Assembly: GCF_047663525.1 (NCBI RefSeq) | Contig: NC_092587.1 | Span: forward strand, 35,083,001 to 35,147,000 | DNA from: Anas platyrhynchos | Taxonomy: Eukaryota; Chordata; Aves; Anseriformes; Anatidae | DNA length: 64,000 nt | Direction: 5' to 3' | Part shown: in pieces, positions 37,901 through 51,459 of the stretch | Numbering within the stretch: the first letter of the stretch is position 1 | How the letters are laid out: each line of letters opens with the position of its first letter | Position numbers and translations under genes: made by a program | The notes under the pieces: generated by a model | The model's input: only the letters and a program-made list of their open reading frames with translations | Told to the model about the DNA's origin: nothing | The model's database searches: none

Positions 37901-40225
37901 GCCACGGGAGACGAGAGGTGGAGGGAGGTGAAGAGCCAAAGGCTCAGTGGTTCTTCCAAAACAACAGCTACCTGCTCCACAATGTTTTAAGTTAAAGAGG
38001 AGCATGGTAAGGAGAAGGAAGGAAAAATACCACCAATAGGAAAATTGAACCAGATGGATGCTATGCTGTTGTAGAGCCTGTAGGGAATTGCCTTGACTTA
38101 CCACAGACAAGAAAAAAAATAATAAAATAAAATAAAAAACCACACACACACAAAAAACACACACACACACAGTGATAAATCCAGGGTTGAGTGTTGGGTT
38201 TAGGGGTGATACCACATCATTATGGACAGTTGTAGAGCTGCCTTTACAGAACACCATGAAGGATTGCCTTCTATTGCTTAAGGGAATGACTGCTCAGGAG
38301 TAAAGGTCAGGGACATTTTGACTCTTTAGAGACTGAGATATTACGCAGTAATACGCCCAAGAAAAACAATGCCATTCTAATCTTAGGTGGCCTAAAATTC
38401 ATGAGGGTTTAGAGATCTCATCAGTCTATGCATCTAAATAATCAGTCTTAAATTAGCCGCAGGAAAGATCTAATTATTTTTTCTACTGCAGCTTCCTCCC
38501 TTTCCCCTTAGTATTTTGTGGCAGAGTGCTGAAGAATATTCCTGCAGCTTCAAATTCATGATTAATTATTCTTAAATTATTAAACAGGAGTCTCTGAATC
38601 ATCCTTTCTTTATCTACCTGTAGACACATTTTGTCTACCTTGATCGTATGCCTTTTATTAACCTTGTCCTCAAAGCACAATATTTCCTCGAGTCATTGTA
38701 TCTACCTAAAAAGTTGTGCCATCCTCTGTTCTGCAAAGTGAAAGAACCTTTTTTTTTATTTTTAAAGAAAAAAAAAAAGAAATCCTTCATCTTTCCTTCT
38801 AACAAGAACAGGATGTGCAGTAACTTTGGTTTACATAAGCATTCCTGGAAAGCACGAGTGTGACTCTGGAATCAATAAAAGCTGCAGTGTAAGAGTATAA
38901 AGAAGTAAACTTTTTTGTGAAGGTACGTGGCTGTGCAGGGGTACGTTAAGAAGACAAAACTTCAGGCCTCTGTTTTACAGCAACTGCACAAAATACATGT
39001 ACAATAAATTACTGGGACTGTTCCCTTCGATAGCTTTAGGTAATGAAGTGCATTCAGTATAAGAATATGAAAGTATTATTGCACTTTCTGCATACAGGGA
39101 GTACGGAAACTGATGTCCACGTCTGAGGAGTTGTATCTATTACCTAGAAATGAAAATAACGAGCCTTACTTGAGCTACAGTCTTACACAATTTAGGGTGT
39201 AAGAGACGCAAAAGCAATGGCGCAATGCAGAGCGTGCTCCTTTAGGCTCACTTGGCATGGGACAGCACCCTGTCACTGCACACTACCGACACTGATTTAT
39301 TCACCTTGCACTAGTGAGGCTGGCAAAGCTACTCCAAAGTATATTTGCACCGTAATTTTAAACCTGACTCAGTGGTCTGAGTACAGTAGTAAACTGTAGA
39401 ACTTGGAGGAGAGTAAGAAGAACCAGACTGAAAAGAAGAAATCCGTCATCCCTGCACTGTTATGCTCAGTTAACACACTGCGCACAGGCAGCATTTTAAA
39501 AAGGGGGGTGACACTGGCAGCAGAGAACAAATGTTTTCACTGCTCTTCTACTGAGTTTGAAGTAAAATAAGAACGGGGAGTAGTAGTAGTGCTACAAGGC
39601 AACACCTGAAGAGGCAAACAGCAAATTGCACACTCAGCTCTCATCCCTGTGCTACAGAAGGATGTTGCCCGTGGCTGTGCTGGTACAGTGCAAAGAGGCA
39701 GGTGTTACCTGTCAGCTACATCTTCGGTTGCTGAATTACCATAAAGACTTGCTTCGATGGAATCAATGAATCAGCTTTGGTTTCACTCTAATAAAAACTT
39801 TGGAGTGGAATTTGAGACAGTGATTCCTGAGAAACTGGGGAGGAAAACCATATCCCAACTGCGCTGTCATTTCAGAACTTGCACCCAATTTTTCATACCA
39901 CAGACAGCGGAGAGCTGAGCACTTTGCATAGCTCTTCATTGAGTCAAACACAGCAGCTGGCAACCTGAGCCATGAATCATAACCTAAAAGCAGCGTGCAG
40001 CTCACAGGGCTCTCCTACAGCCGGACTCCTCTGGATCACCCCACACACTGAGGCACTTCTCAGGGATCTACTTCATTAGATCTGGTGTGAGACCTCTCGT
40101 CAGGGACTCGGCCTTTCCCTGGTAAAACAGTGTGTGCTGCTTGTCTGTACTGCATGATTAATACACAAGGAGACTCAGGTACTCTTCAGGACATTCAGAA
40201 TAATAATGGTTATAGATATAGATGT
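34921..40225. other. Intergenic DNA between the let-7i region and the PPM1H 3' end
   Basis: No coding exon is recognised. Simple repeats occur at about 36060-36165 (AT-rich TATA words), 36714-36750 (TTTA-type) and 38115-38172 (AAAAT, then CA-rich). Open frames are all under about 125 codons and have no recognisable motif. Confidence 0.6.
38115..38172. repeat. AAAAT-rich then (CA)n simple repeat
   Basis: The plus strand runs through AATAAAATAAAATAAAA and into two CACACACACA stretches separated by an A-run. It is a compound microsatellite. Confidence 0.9.
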
Positions 40226-40245
40226 ATATATATATAATTTAAAAT

Positions 40246-40251
40246 TTTATT
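40246..40251 (-). promoter_or_regulatory. Candidate distal PPM1H poly(A) signal
   Basis: AATAAA on the minus strand sits within an AT-rich context (TTTAAATAAAATTTT), about 4.9 kb after the PPM1H stop. Nearer hexamers exist, so this may be only one of several alternative ends. Confidence 0.4.
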
Positions 40252-43200
40252 TAAAATTTTACGCATACACTTCTTCAGCATCCTCCTCTTTTTTTTTTTC
40301 ATTGCACTGAAAAGTTTCAAAAAACACAAAATATATCCCTTTACTAAACATTTTTTTTTGTTCTTCGGTTACAAAAAGATTAACATTTCACAGTCACAAA
40401 GCATAAGTACATTGGTCCAAAACATCTTCCTCCAGCAGGTCCTCCATTCCTCAGGACATATAAAACCTAGAGAGTTTTACAGGTCTCAAAATAAGATGAC
40501 TTGTCCAATGAAGGGAAGAAAACAGTGACGGCTATTAAAAAAAATCCCAAACCGAAATAAGATACCTATGAAAGAACATCACCAGCAACAGTTAAAAAAT
40601 ATAAAGAAAAAAAATAATAATAAAAAAATGAGACCGGAGGCGGGCAAGGGCATCCTCCTTCAAGTACGTCACAGGTAGAAATACAGCAGCACGGTTACAG
40701 CATGGTTTGGTCACGCTCTATGGCAGCCACATCACTACGTCTGCATCTAAGACACGTGGAGGAAAACTATTTACACACCGAGAATGTCGGGGAGGAACAA
40801 CAATTCTGTAGAGTTTGCAGCTCCTGTTTGATACAAGTGTTGAAATTATTTGCACATGAGATTAAAAAAAAAAAAAAAAGCAGCAAAATGCTGATGCAGG
40901 AAGAAACACAGCAGATTGGCTTGGAGTGTGTAGTGTTCTTTAAAATCTAGTAAAAGCTCAAAGCTAAAACACCAAGTGCAGTTCTTAGTTCTTCAAAAAT
41001 GTCTTGGAGACACGGAGTCTACTGCATCTCATAGACCTTGCCTGTCGTGTTTTAATATGGAATCAACTTTAACATGAAAAAGCACGGCTAATGGCAGGCT
41101 ATGACCGCTTTCCTTTAGCTTGTTAGACCTGTTACTCTTTAGAAGTCCTTTTATTAAAAGCATTTTCTCTCTCCACCATGAGGCCATTGAAAATTAGCTC
41201 TCATGGACAACTTCTGTGTTCATACGGGAAACATCACTGCATTAATTTAACAGAAGACAGTTGCATCCCTCACTTAAGGTGTAAATGACATTTTGAACTA
41301 TTGTCTTCATCTAATTAAGTAAAGGTGAGTTCAGGCTGTAGTGTGAGAGAAAACCTCTGGAATGTCTGTCCTACTTCTGCAACAGCATTCGCAATGGTAG
41401 AAGCTTCTTGGGTCTGGGTTTCTAGAAATTGGACTGGACCAGGCACCAGAAGGCAATGTTAGATGGTGTTGTCTGCTGATCTGAGCTATGTGGCATGCTA
41501 TTTCCTTTCCTTGCTGGTGTCCAAGGAATGAAAGCTTGCCTTGTTTTCCGAGCAGTGCCAACGCACTGGCAAGGATACAGCACTGTGCAATGGCAGTGCT
41601 AATCCAGATGTAACTCAGGGCTGAGCCTCCTTGCTGCTCACACTCAAACAATTTTGGATACTACGAGAACTTCACTAGCCAAAAAAAAACCAACAACACA
41701 TACTGCTGATGGCATCAGGCAGTGACTAAGATGATGTGCCAAGGACCTAAGAGGTGGACTTGGTGCCTAACTTGCTCCAGTTCGAGATGAGCTCCTGATT
41801 TCAGAGCTTCACTGAGCAGCAGAGCAGCTACAAGTCTGAACATGGCCGCATCCATCCTGTGCCTACCTGAAAAATGGCATTGTGCATTGTGGACCACAGC
41901 AACCCTTCCTCCCTGCCGTCAGTGATTTCTAATGCTGTGACTCCCAAATAATGCACTCTGTGATGAAATAGGGAATGTGTTTAGTTATACCAGCTTCACA
42001 CAAACCTCCCCAATAAATGGCTCCTGCTTCCTATTTGTGCCATGCTTTGGCGTGTAGATGTATTTATACCATGCTGTGAAGCAGAGCACAGAGCACAGTG
42101 CAGGCATGTAGGAAGCTCCTCATGAAGGCGAATAGAAGTGAGAGCCCAGGTGCTAAAGCGGCGTATCAGAGGTGAACCAGCGACACTCAGGGTAGGCAAG
42201 CCTGTAAATGTGTAACAGGGACTTTGTAAAGAAGCAAAACAAAAAAACATCACAGCATAGTTTCAGCCACATACATCTGAGTAGAAAGCTTTTTATTACT
42301 CTTGAAAATTTTCAGAATTGATGCTAATTTATGTCAATTGTTGATCCTGTGCTTCTGCCCTTTCCAGGAGAAGAGCTCATAGCTAACACAACTTGACCTA
42401 GGTAGGCGCAGCAGCTGCAGAGAAGCAGGCTGACTGATGGCAATGCCTCAGGTGAACAGCAGAACTGGAGGCTGATGCACAAAGCCATACTAGTGCCTGC
42501 CAGATTTTGCTCTGAAAACCGATCCCTGAATTTGCTCCCATCGAGTCATGCACTCTGCCACCCCATCTCTCTAGGGGCACGTTTAAAAACACCACTGAAA
42601 GAGAAGATGCATTTTCCATTGCCTTGAAATTTCACTTTTAAATTTTGGCTGATGCTATCCCGGAAATTAATTTCTACCACATTGTACTCAGTGGTTTTAT
42701 TATGACTGGTGTGAATGCTGACACCGTGTTACTGAATAATGAAGACTAACACATGGGTACCGAAATGTTTGACTCCAGCTTGTAGCTGGTAACAGCAAGC
42801 ATCAGCTTCTTTGCTGTTCATGTGGCTTTGGAGGGATTGCCATTAGTTTCTTCATTAAAGGGGATCTTTATTGCTAAAGGACTACACAACTGCATTTGCA
42901 AAGAGACAACAGGAGTTACACAGAGCATGAAAAGCATGTTTACAAGTTTATTAGGCCAAAAAAAAAGAAAAAAAGAGAGTGCAAGAGAAGATCTCCTGCT
43001 TGAACTTCAAAACATATGTGGGGCCATGTGAAAAATACTCTAGACTCCAAACCTGCAGATCTCTTTTCACCCATTTGCTCACACAAAAAGATGTAAAGGG
43101 GAAAAAATAAAAAGGAATAGATAAAGTGTGATAACATATAATCAGATACACGGTTGATTTATACTGAAGCTCTAGAACATAAAACCTCAGTGTTCTGCAC

Positions 43201-43761
43201 AGCTTTATCATATGCAGGCACTGGGGCATGCACGGAACAGTTTCCAGGCTAAAATCATGCAGTTTGCTGCATGTGCGAGCCATTGCTCACTCTGCATCGG
43301 CTCAGCTCATCTCTGAAACTCCTCCTGGGTCTAGAGACTTAGAGAAGGGCATCTGAAATTCTCCGAGAATGTTGCACACGTACTTTTGGATGCAATCAAA
43401 TAAAGCATCTGGGCAGCTATACCGAACAGCACTGTTCTTTGTTTACATAGCACATTATAAATTATAAAACTGGCAAGCTCGAGGCTACTCCTGTTCAGGA
43501 GAAAGTCTGCACACCTCAGGGAGCACAAAGGACACAGCATCCTCCCCTTCGAGCTGGCAGTTTCTCCTTTAGAAAGGATATAACATTTGTGAGATGCCTA
43601 GTCAGTGCTCTGCAATTATGTCAGCTCCCTGTCTTTTGGCTATTCAAGAAGTAGCTTTTATGTACAAGCCAGATTAGCAGCTCCAAAAGAACGTGGTCTG
43701 GGAGCAATTTAGGTTGAATCTGGCTCCCCAGCTGACACATCTGCCTATATATGAGAACCTT

Positions 43762-43763
<2 letters not shown>

Positions 43764-43791
<28 letters not shown>
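43764..43791. repeat. T28 homopolymer (A28 in PPM1H transcript sense)
   Basis: Twenty-eight T in a row on the plus strand, within the presumed PPM1H 3' UTR. In the mRNA this is an internal A-run. Confidence 0.93.
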
Positions 43792-43795
<4 letters not shown>

Positions 43796-45155
43796 GCAGC
43801 CAATGAAGTGAAGAGCTGCCTGTCTGCAGAGCAGGCAGCTAGGTTAAGCTGCAGATTTGCTCAGTTGTTACTCCCATGGATTTGCTTTTACTCCAATAAG
43901 GTACTCAGGTTTTCTTTATTTAAATCGATTCAGTACAGCTAAGAAAAAAGCTGATGAAGCTAGTGAGGGGTGAAGGGCTGGTAACTCACAGTGATCTTTT
44001 GATCCTCAACTACAGTCCTCAACAAGTGAGAGGACAGAAAGTTATAAGCTGTCACTTTCTGGTAGCCAAGTCAAGCAGGAAGCAGGAATATGCTGAATAG
44101 TAAGTGAGGCAGGAAGAAGTGAAATCATTCTTAAACAGATCACTATCTGTGTACCCAAACTGATAACCAGAACAATATCATCACTACAAGTAGAAATCCA
44201 ACTGAAAATATACTCAGGAGCCCAAATAAATTTACTGAATCCCAGCTGATGCAAAAACTGTGTGTTCAGGGATCCTTTCAACAGGATAAGGCAGACAGAC
44301 CCATTCAATGAATGAAAATCTGATCCCAAAGAAACCACGACCTCCAGGTAAACATCACATAGAGCTGAGTTTGCTTGCTCTGTATAAGCATGGTATGCAC
44401 ACAACAGGGAATCTCAACAAATACTTCCTCGTATCAGAGCAAATCTTGCAGTACAAGACTGTGACCTATTTCTCCTGGACAATTTTGCAGCTGGCTGTTT
44501 TAGCTGCAGTAAACATGTATAGTCACACTAAAAACGATTTCAGTTTTCCTACTAAAATACAGGAGTATAGTCTACTGAAGAAGAGACAAGAGGAAAAATG
44601 GGGATTCAAAGGATTACACAAGTTTGCAGTTGTCCATAGGTAAGTCATGAAAGCAACTTTTTGGAAGAAGAAAACTTTTTAGTCTCATATATATATCTAT
44701 AAAAGTATTTTTAAATGAGATGTAACCCAAGTCACTACTCTGAATACCTGGGGTTGGACTTCAGGAGCCTCCATGGCTTCTGATACCCACCTCTACTTTC
44801 ACAACTGACATGGCTCTTCCAAGCTACATGGTAAACTGAAAAAAATTAACTCGTATTTCAGGTCTTCACCCGGAGGGATGACAGAATCCGTAATATGCTA
44901 GCAGCATTTAAATCCCATTCCCGTTAAGCACCAAAACCTTTTCTATAGGGGAGTTGTAATCTTAAGGGTTATCTTTAATCATATACAGTATATGTGCAGA
45001 GCCCTGCCTTTCGGGCAGAAAAGTACCCCTCCAGCATTAGCTTTGAATAGATTACATCAGTTGGAGATGTCCCGGTCAGATCACCAAATGCACATTGTCT
45101 CTTAGAGGCCCTTCCTGAAAAGATCCCCTTTCTGAAAACGCTCTCGATACTGCTC

Positions 45156-45303
45156 TCACGACTGCTTGTTCCCGTGTATTAAAGGAATGACGTAGACAGA
45201 AATGTCGTCTCCAGAGCCCAGCCTGTCGTTGGAGATTCGCCAGCCCCGGTCCTTCAGCACTCCCCGGGCTCGCATCACCAGGTCCTGCGCCGCCAGCGTG
45301 TAC
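45156..45303 (-). CDS. PPM1H: PPM1H terminal coding exon (C-terminus, metal-site Asp)
   Basis: On the minus strand a CACAG acceptor precedes G at 45303, which completes the Arg codon split with the previous exon. The exon then encodes 48 residues beginning YTLAAQDLVMRARGVLKDRG and ending IPLIHGNKQS before TGA (45156-45158). It contains the last PP2C motif, GSGDDISVYVI, whose Asp is a catalytic metal ligand in PPM phosphatases. PPM1H is a Mg/Mn-dependent Ser/Thr phosphatase that removes LRRK2-placed phosphates from Rab8 and Rab10 (established work on the mammalian protein) and acts on the cytosolic face of Golgi and other membranes. Length, frame and residues match PPM1H almost exactly, with a diverged last pair of residues (QS). 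The nearest alternative is the paralogue PPM1J/M. The close match, together with the MON2/let-7i neighbourhood, favours PPM1H. Confidence 0.97.
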
Positions 45304-46149
45304 CTGTGGAGAAGGCAGAACACAGCCAGGGAGGGTGAGTATTACGGCCTAGTTTGGTGAAGAAAGCCTGGAGATTTACATTTGTCAGGAACAAGGACAA
45401 GCTACCCAGAAGCAGAGAAATGTTAACCACAACATCCGCGCAAAGCAATCGTTCATAATTCAGTAGCAGCTTTTGTCTCAGAAGGTATTTCACAGGCAGT
45501 GATCAATCAAAAAGCGAGCAGTCATTTTAAGTGCCCGACTTCACAACTTTTCAGAAAATATTAAAAAAAAATACCTTAACAAATTAAGTTTCTAGTAGTC
45601 TGAAAATTTGAGGACACAAAATAGCACCGCTTGTTTACTGAGACCTATACTTGGGGACTGAAACACCTGGAGGTAAATATGGGTTTACTCATTCCATAGA
45701 CAAACTGTAATAAAGAATGCAATTTGAAAATAAGCAATATTTAAAAATAATATCCAAATTGCCCTTTAAACCAAGCAGATAAGCTATTTTCCTTGACTGT
45801 AAGAATGATTTTTGAATCTCTTGTATAGTGAAACTGGAAAAAGAAACTTAATACAGCAGATTCAGAGTCCACAGTCCATTCACATTTATGAGTTCAATGA
45901 AAACTGTGTGAATGTGAGTTGTCAAGTGCTTAATTTAGTGAAATACTGACAGTTTCATGTTGCTTCAAAACTCCCAGACTGTGCGGGGCTGAATGGCATT
46001 GTATTTATGGGAGTTATTTTCTGTCCTTAGAAAATACCAGATGCTGCTTGGAGGCTGAAGGGTGGCGGAGCACGAGAAGTGGTGCAGAGACAGTGCTCTG
46101 CCCTGCGCCAGCCAGAATGGAGAAGCGGTTGTTTACAACGGGATTATTT

Positions 46150-46425
46150 CTAAAATGAGTCCTTATTCAACAAACCTGAGCCCAATGCAATATTGATCAG
46201 ACGTGTTATCCCATATCGTTTTACCTGCTGTTACTAGATCAACACATCTGTGTGCTAATTTAGAAGTTTCCTCTGAAAGAAATCTCATTATGGATGAACA
46301 AGTACTCCAATCAATCCTCAATCCAACACCTGCCTGAGATGTTTTGAATTTAGCTGGGTGGAGCCAAGCTTCTCTATGATTTGCTGATTAAAAATTAATT
46401 GAACAGTTAAGAGACTCACAGAAGA
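46150..46425. promoter_or_regulatory. Candidate conserved noncoding element in PPM1H last intron
   Basis: A compact non-repetitive block with words such as CAATATTGATCAG, CCAATCAATCCTCAATCC and GCTGATTAAAAATTAATTGA, the last holding overlapping ATTA/TAAT homeodomain cores. No coding frame is supported. The call is by texture only and is unverified. Confidence 0.35.
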
Positions 46426-49149
46426 AAAAAAAAAAAAAGACACACGTTCAATATTGTGTCTGCCTGTATTTCATTTTAATCTGAAGTATCAGCCTCTGAT
46501 GTGATGAGGGGCTCTCTGTAAAGCCAAACTCACAGACATCAGAAGCAAAACACATCCATGTAATTTGAAGAAAGCAGGAAGGACGAGAAGGGTTGGCATT
46601 TCAAGACTCCTTTTTCTAGGGAAGAGCCTTGCCCAGAACTGATCTGCCCAGATCTCATCTGAGGCACGGGAAAGAACAGCGCCTCCACTGATCATAAGCA
46701 GTGGACAAAAAAGGGGTTTGTTAATTGAGTATCCAAGGATTGTTCTAACCCCAGCTAATTTCACCAAAGAATGAATTATTAAATGCAATTGCTATCAAAA
46801 GAGCCTTTATTCACCTTCTTGGGATAACAGAAGAGAAATACCCAATTTATTATGTCCTGTTTCTACAATTTTGGTTCCTTAGGCTCAAACAACTCCTTTG
46901 AATCGGGAATAGATTTACTTGCTCTACTAGAAAGTTACTTTTACTGCAAATAAAACAACGTTTCATGGCACAAAAGGTTCGATGTTAAATCCAAATAATG
47001 CTCTGCGGAAGCAATGCACCACCCGCTCCTAGTGGTACTGAGGGAGTGGTAACATTTCCAGGTCTCTCTAGTTTTGACACAAAATTTACTTCTAGCCATA
47101 AGAGCAGGGCCCAAGGGTCATTTTGCACCAGGCAAGTCACAAACTCCAACACACGCTTGCACAGACGCTGTCTGCAGGTTCCAAGACCTGTCTGCACCAA
47201 AGACCTCAAGGTGTAACAGCAGGAGGTGACAAGAAGCGCTGATTGTACTGTCCTAATAATGACATGAAATTTTGTTTTCCAAGGGGAAAGAAACAAACAT
47301 ACATTACTTGCATTCTTCAGTTCCCAAATCCCCAAATCAGATGCAGGGCTAAGAACAAAAGGACTCCACGTGGCAGGCAAGAAACTGAAATATTTATTCA
47401 CAGCATGTCTGATGCTAAGAGAGTTTTGGCTAAGAACATCTTTTTCAAGGGTTTCTCAGCTATTGTCAGGATTTAAGAGAAGCAAACCCATCATTCTGGG
47501 AGAAAACTTTGCCTTCCTTCTTTTTCTAATTAACAAGGGCTCCCCACATCTAAAGAGCACAAAGGAATAAGTACTGCTCTTTATTGTGTAAAGATGTGCT
47601 GCTTAATGTTTGGAGAGGGTAAGATTAAAAAAAAAAATGTCTTTAAGAAATCAGAAATCCTCCTGTAGACAGACTGTGAAATACACAAGAAAACCAGCTC
47701 GTTGAAGTGGAGGAGAAGGAACAGGTGAAGGCAGCAGCGAGGTAACGTATTCCTCTCCCAGCACAGAGCTGAATTGAGTGACGCTGTTCAGCTTGGCACT
47801 AGAGGAGATGGGGCGAGTTTCTGGTACCTGGAGATGAATAGCAGCAGCAGTCCATTATTGAATGCTTTATTCTCCAGCGCTGTGAACTTGGGATTCAGCT
47901 GTCAAGACAGCATTAGAGAACTGCTGAAGTAGTTTTAAAGTATCTACTTCCTCCTAATGAACAGCCTCGCTGGAATACAACTTCTGTGTTTTAAGAATAA
48001 ATATATATATATATATTTTCTCCAGCTCAAGCTTTCAGTATTGATCAGTGAAAGTACTGCAGGGGAAATGGTGGCAGCAGGGGCAACATGCTGTTGTCTG
48101 AGCAGCTCCTTATCCGCTCACACACAGCAGAGGTGGAGCAACTCCCCAGCACCCTCATAAATCTCCACATGGGGTGAGGGAGAGGAAGGACAGGAGGGAG
48201 GATGAGAAATGAAAGATTCCCAAGGTCAGTGTGTAAGTGCAGCCGAAGGAAATGGTCAAGATCCTTGCTTCTCTTCATCTTCATACTTTCTCAGACAGAT
48301 GATGTACGAAAAAGCAGCAGTGTGTCGCTACCACCTGTTCTTCACTCAGGGTCGCCTTCATGCTCTTGTGGGCCACAGGACCCGTAAGAAACGAGCTGGC
48401 TAAGAAATCCAGCTCAAGCCTGGCTTCTTTGCCCCATCACAGCACTGCCCAGCCCTGGCGGAGAAGCTGCTCTCTGATCAAGTCTGTTCTCGTCACCCGC
48501 TGCCCAGATCCCCTGAGGCTGTGTCTGCATGGCTGGGTGAAGACATCGCTCCCTGTGCATTGGAGATGCCCAGGCACATGTTACGTTTGACAGGATTCAG
48601 AAATGTTTTTCTGTGGGTAACAAACACTCAGAGCTCTGACAGTAAATACCAACAGGAGAGAGTCCCAAGAGCTTTCCTGAGGGCTATGAGCTCTTATCCA
48701 TCAGTCTGTAAAATGACTTCTAATTCAAATGGGAGGGATATTGTTCCCTAAAAGAGCTAATTACATAATAGGTAAGTGCTGTGCAGCTCTAAAATTTTCC
48801 TATTTTTATTTTTGCCTTTCTTTTTGTTAAATATGCTGCTGTCAGGGAATAAGTAGGCTACTGGGTCAGATGGATCAGGGGTCCAGGTTCTGCTCCAAAT
48901 GGTAGGTTCTTCAGAAGATCATGGCATTACCAGGCCCAGGGGGCAAGCCCCTTACATTCTGACAAGTTTTCTGCATCCCTAGAGATTTTACATTTCCACC
49001 TGATCACCTCACCACAGACTGTTACTGCACCCATCACAGAACTTGACATTTTGTAGGATAACATCTCCTTTAAACATAACACTGGTAATGCTACAAACAC
49101 GATTCTCCTGTCTCTGAGTAGTGAGAGGAATGAATGCAACTCCAGTGTC

Positions 49150-49600
<451 letters not shown>

Positions 49601-51307
49601 AAAATGTTATTTTGCCTTTACTATGATTTCTATGAGTATTTTATAGTGGATGAGAAATTACACACCTTGCATGTCAGAAAGATTGAACAAGGAATTCCCC
49701 TTCCTACTGCAAGAGAAGTGTTGGCTACCTCCAGTGCTGGAAACACCAGAAGGAACAAGACCGACACAGTGCACCCAGACTGTGTTCACAGCTAACAGGC
49801 CCAGCCAGGACAGCAGGAAGAGCCAACCTTCCCCAGTTACCAGAAGACAATGGAGGCAGAGTAGGGCACAGGTATTGCACTATACCAGCTGTGTTTCCAA
49901 CAGGAGACTCAGGGGTGCAGAATGCGGAGCAAAAGCTCCCTACCACCTCTGAACAGTGCTAGGGAAAAATGGGGATGCAATTGGGTGGGTCTCCTCCTAC
50001 CTTCAATGAGCAGCTGATCTGCAGAGCACAGTGCCAGGTGCCCTGCAAGTGCTCCTCACTAGCCATGTAACAAAATTCTGCCTGTGTTTGGAGTGGCTGC
50101 CACTTCAAAACCCAAGCGGCCGTCAGGGTGTCTGTACCCTCTGCTGTCCTCCATGTTTGATGATGGAGAACAGGGCTCACCCCTGAAGATGACCACTCAG
50201 TAATTATGAATACATAAAGCATTTTGAGATTGGATTTCCCCATACCCTCAGGAGCTGCCACATCCAAACAAGTGAAACTCGAGCTCTCACACAGTCCTGC
50301 ATGTTCTCACTTGGCTGCTGAGATATCCCACTGCTTATGTCCCAAGCTCCACTTTCCATGGGTACAACTGAGGATGCTTCAAGGGCTCTTTTCCCCCATA
50401 CTCATCCCAGGGAGAGGGCAGAAGGCAGCAATGGCTAACCAGGCCTAAAATCAGGAGCAACAGGAGCCTCCCTTTCAGAACAATCTCTGGAGAAGGATGA
50501 AACTATTTCCATTTTCATCATTCTCCCTTTTAGAAGCGAGAGACTTCTGATCTCCAGCTACATGTTCTAATGCAGTGTGACACTGAACTCGGCAGCAGAC
50601 AGACACTCCAGGCACACACTGCTCCAGTTAGTTTGGGAAGTTTTTTGTTTGCTTGGTGGTATATTTGAAAGAGAGAAACTGACCAAGAGGAGGTGAAGAC
50701 AGGAAAATGAAGAGGATTACACAGGCTACAATTATGAAATTAAACAGAATCCAGCTACGTGAAATAGAATAAAACTTTGCACTTATTTTGTCACCACAGC
50801 TGCCCAGCAGCAGGCAGGCAGTGGGCATCCACTAGCAGAGGTGGGTTTACAGGTCACAGCACGACTAGGAATAAGTGGCACCCACACAGTATTTATCCAT
50901 ATGTATAGCGTGTGAGAGAGATACCAATAAGGTCCTAGCAAGAAACAATTCTTTAGTGTTAAAAGACTGTCCAGAGGAGAGTTGTGTGTGACTGCTGGAG
51001 ACAGAGACCTGTCGTGATGTTCTTCTAAGACCTCAGCCTCCTTTAGTTTCCATATGACCTATTACAGCCCACAAGATGATCCTGTGCCAAGATACCACGA
51101 TCCCACAACTTTCCTTTGAAGGTAGGCAATTCTGAGTTATAACTGGGAAAAAACAAACCCAAACATATTTGCTATAGGGATTCCATCCAGTGTGTAAAAA
51201 CATGCATACCTACTGCATGTTATCTACTGCATGTGCTCTACACAAATACATTACAAAAAAGCACTCTTAATTCTGGAGAGGATAGAAAGTCAGGGATGAG
51301 CACAAAC

Positions 51308-51459
51308 CTGTGGGGATCATCAGGGTCACAGTTTGGTAGGAAGTTAGTGACAGCTTCTGCCACTTCTTCGTTTAACAGAACGTCCCAGAGTCCATCAGTA
51401 GCTAGGATCAGAACATCATCCGGCCCATGCTCATACTGCAGGAGGTCGTAGACTCTCAC
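51308..51459 (-). CDS. PPM1H: PPM1H internal exon with DGLWD motif
   Basis: The minus strand has acceptor TTTTAG before GTG at 51459, and a donor GTTTGT after AG at 51308. The 152 bases encode 50 residues (VRVYDLLQYEHGPDDVLILA, then TDGLWDVLLNEEVAEAV and on to CDPDDPH) plus two bases of a split Arg codon. ATDGLWD is the conserved PP2C motif 8, and its Asp is one of the metal-coordinating catalytic residues, here intact. The segment LLQYEHGPDD differs from the mammalian form (SKYDHGSDD as I recall it), while the surrounding core is unchanged. It joins in frame to the exons on both sides. The downstream-extended 73-aa frame reading through the donor is not the true product. Confidence 0.97.

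Larger units (their letters stand above)
40226..45155 (-). other. PPM1H: Probable PPM1H 3' UTR
   Basis: This region lies directly downstream of the PPM1H stop codon on the minus strand. Minus-strand AATAAA hexamers occur at several points, including 42292-42297, about 42948-42953 and 40246-40251. I take the most distal one in this run as the end, giving a UTR near 4.9 kb. PPM1H is known for a long 3' UTR in other vertebrates, so the length is plausible, but the end is an inference. A T28 run on the plus strand at 43764-43791 would be an internal A28 in the transcript. The several plus- and minus-strand frames within are not credible genes. Confidence 0.5.

Noticed and set aside
46985-47401. 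138-codon minus-strand open frame in the last PPM1H intron
   Set aside because: It is in sense with PPM1H but does not match any part of the protein. The flanking exons join perfectly without it, so it is not an alternative exon I can support.
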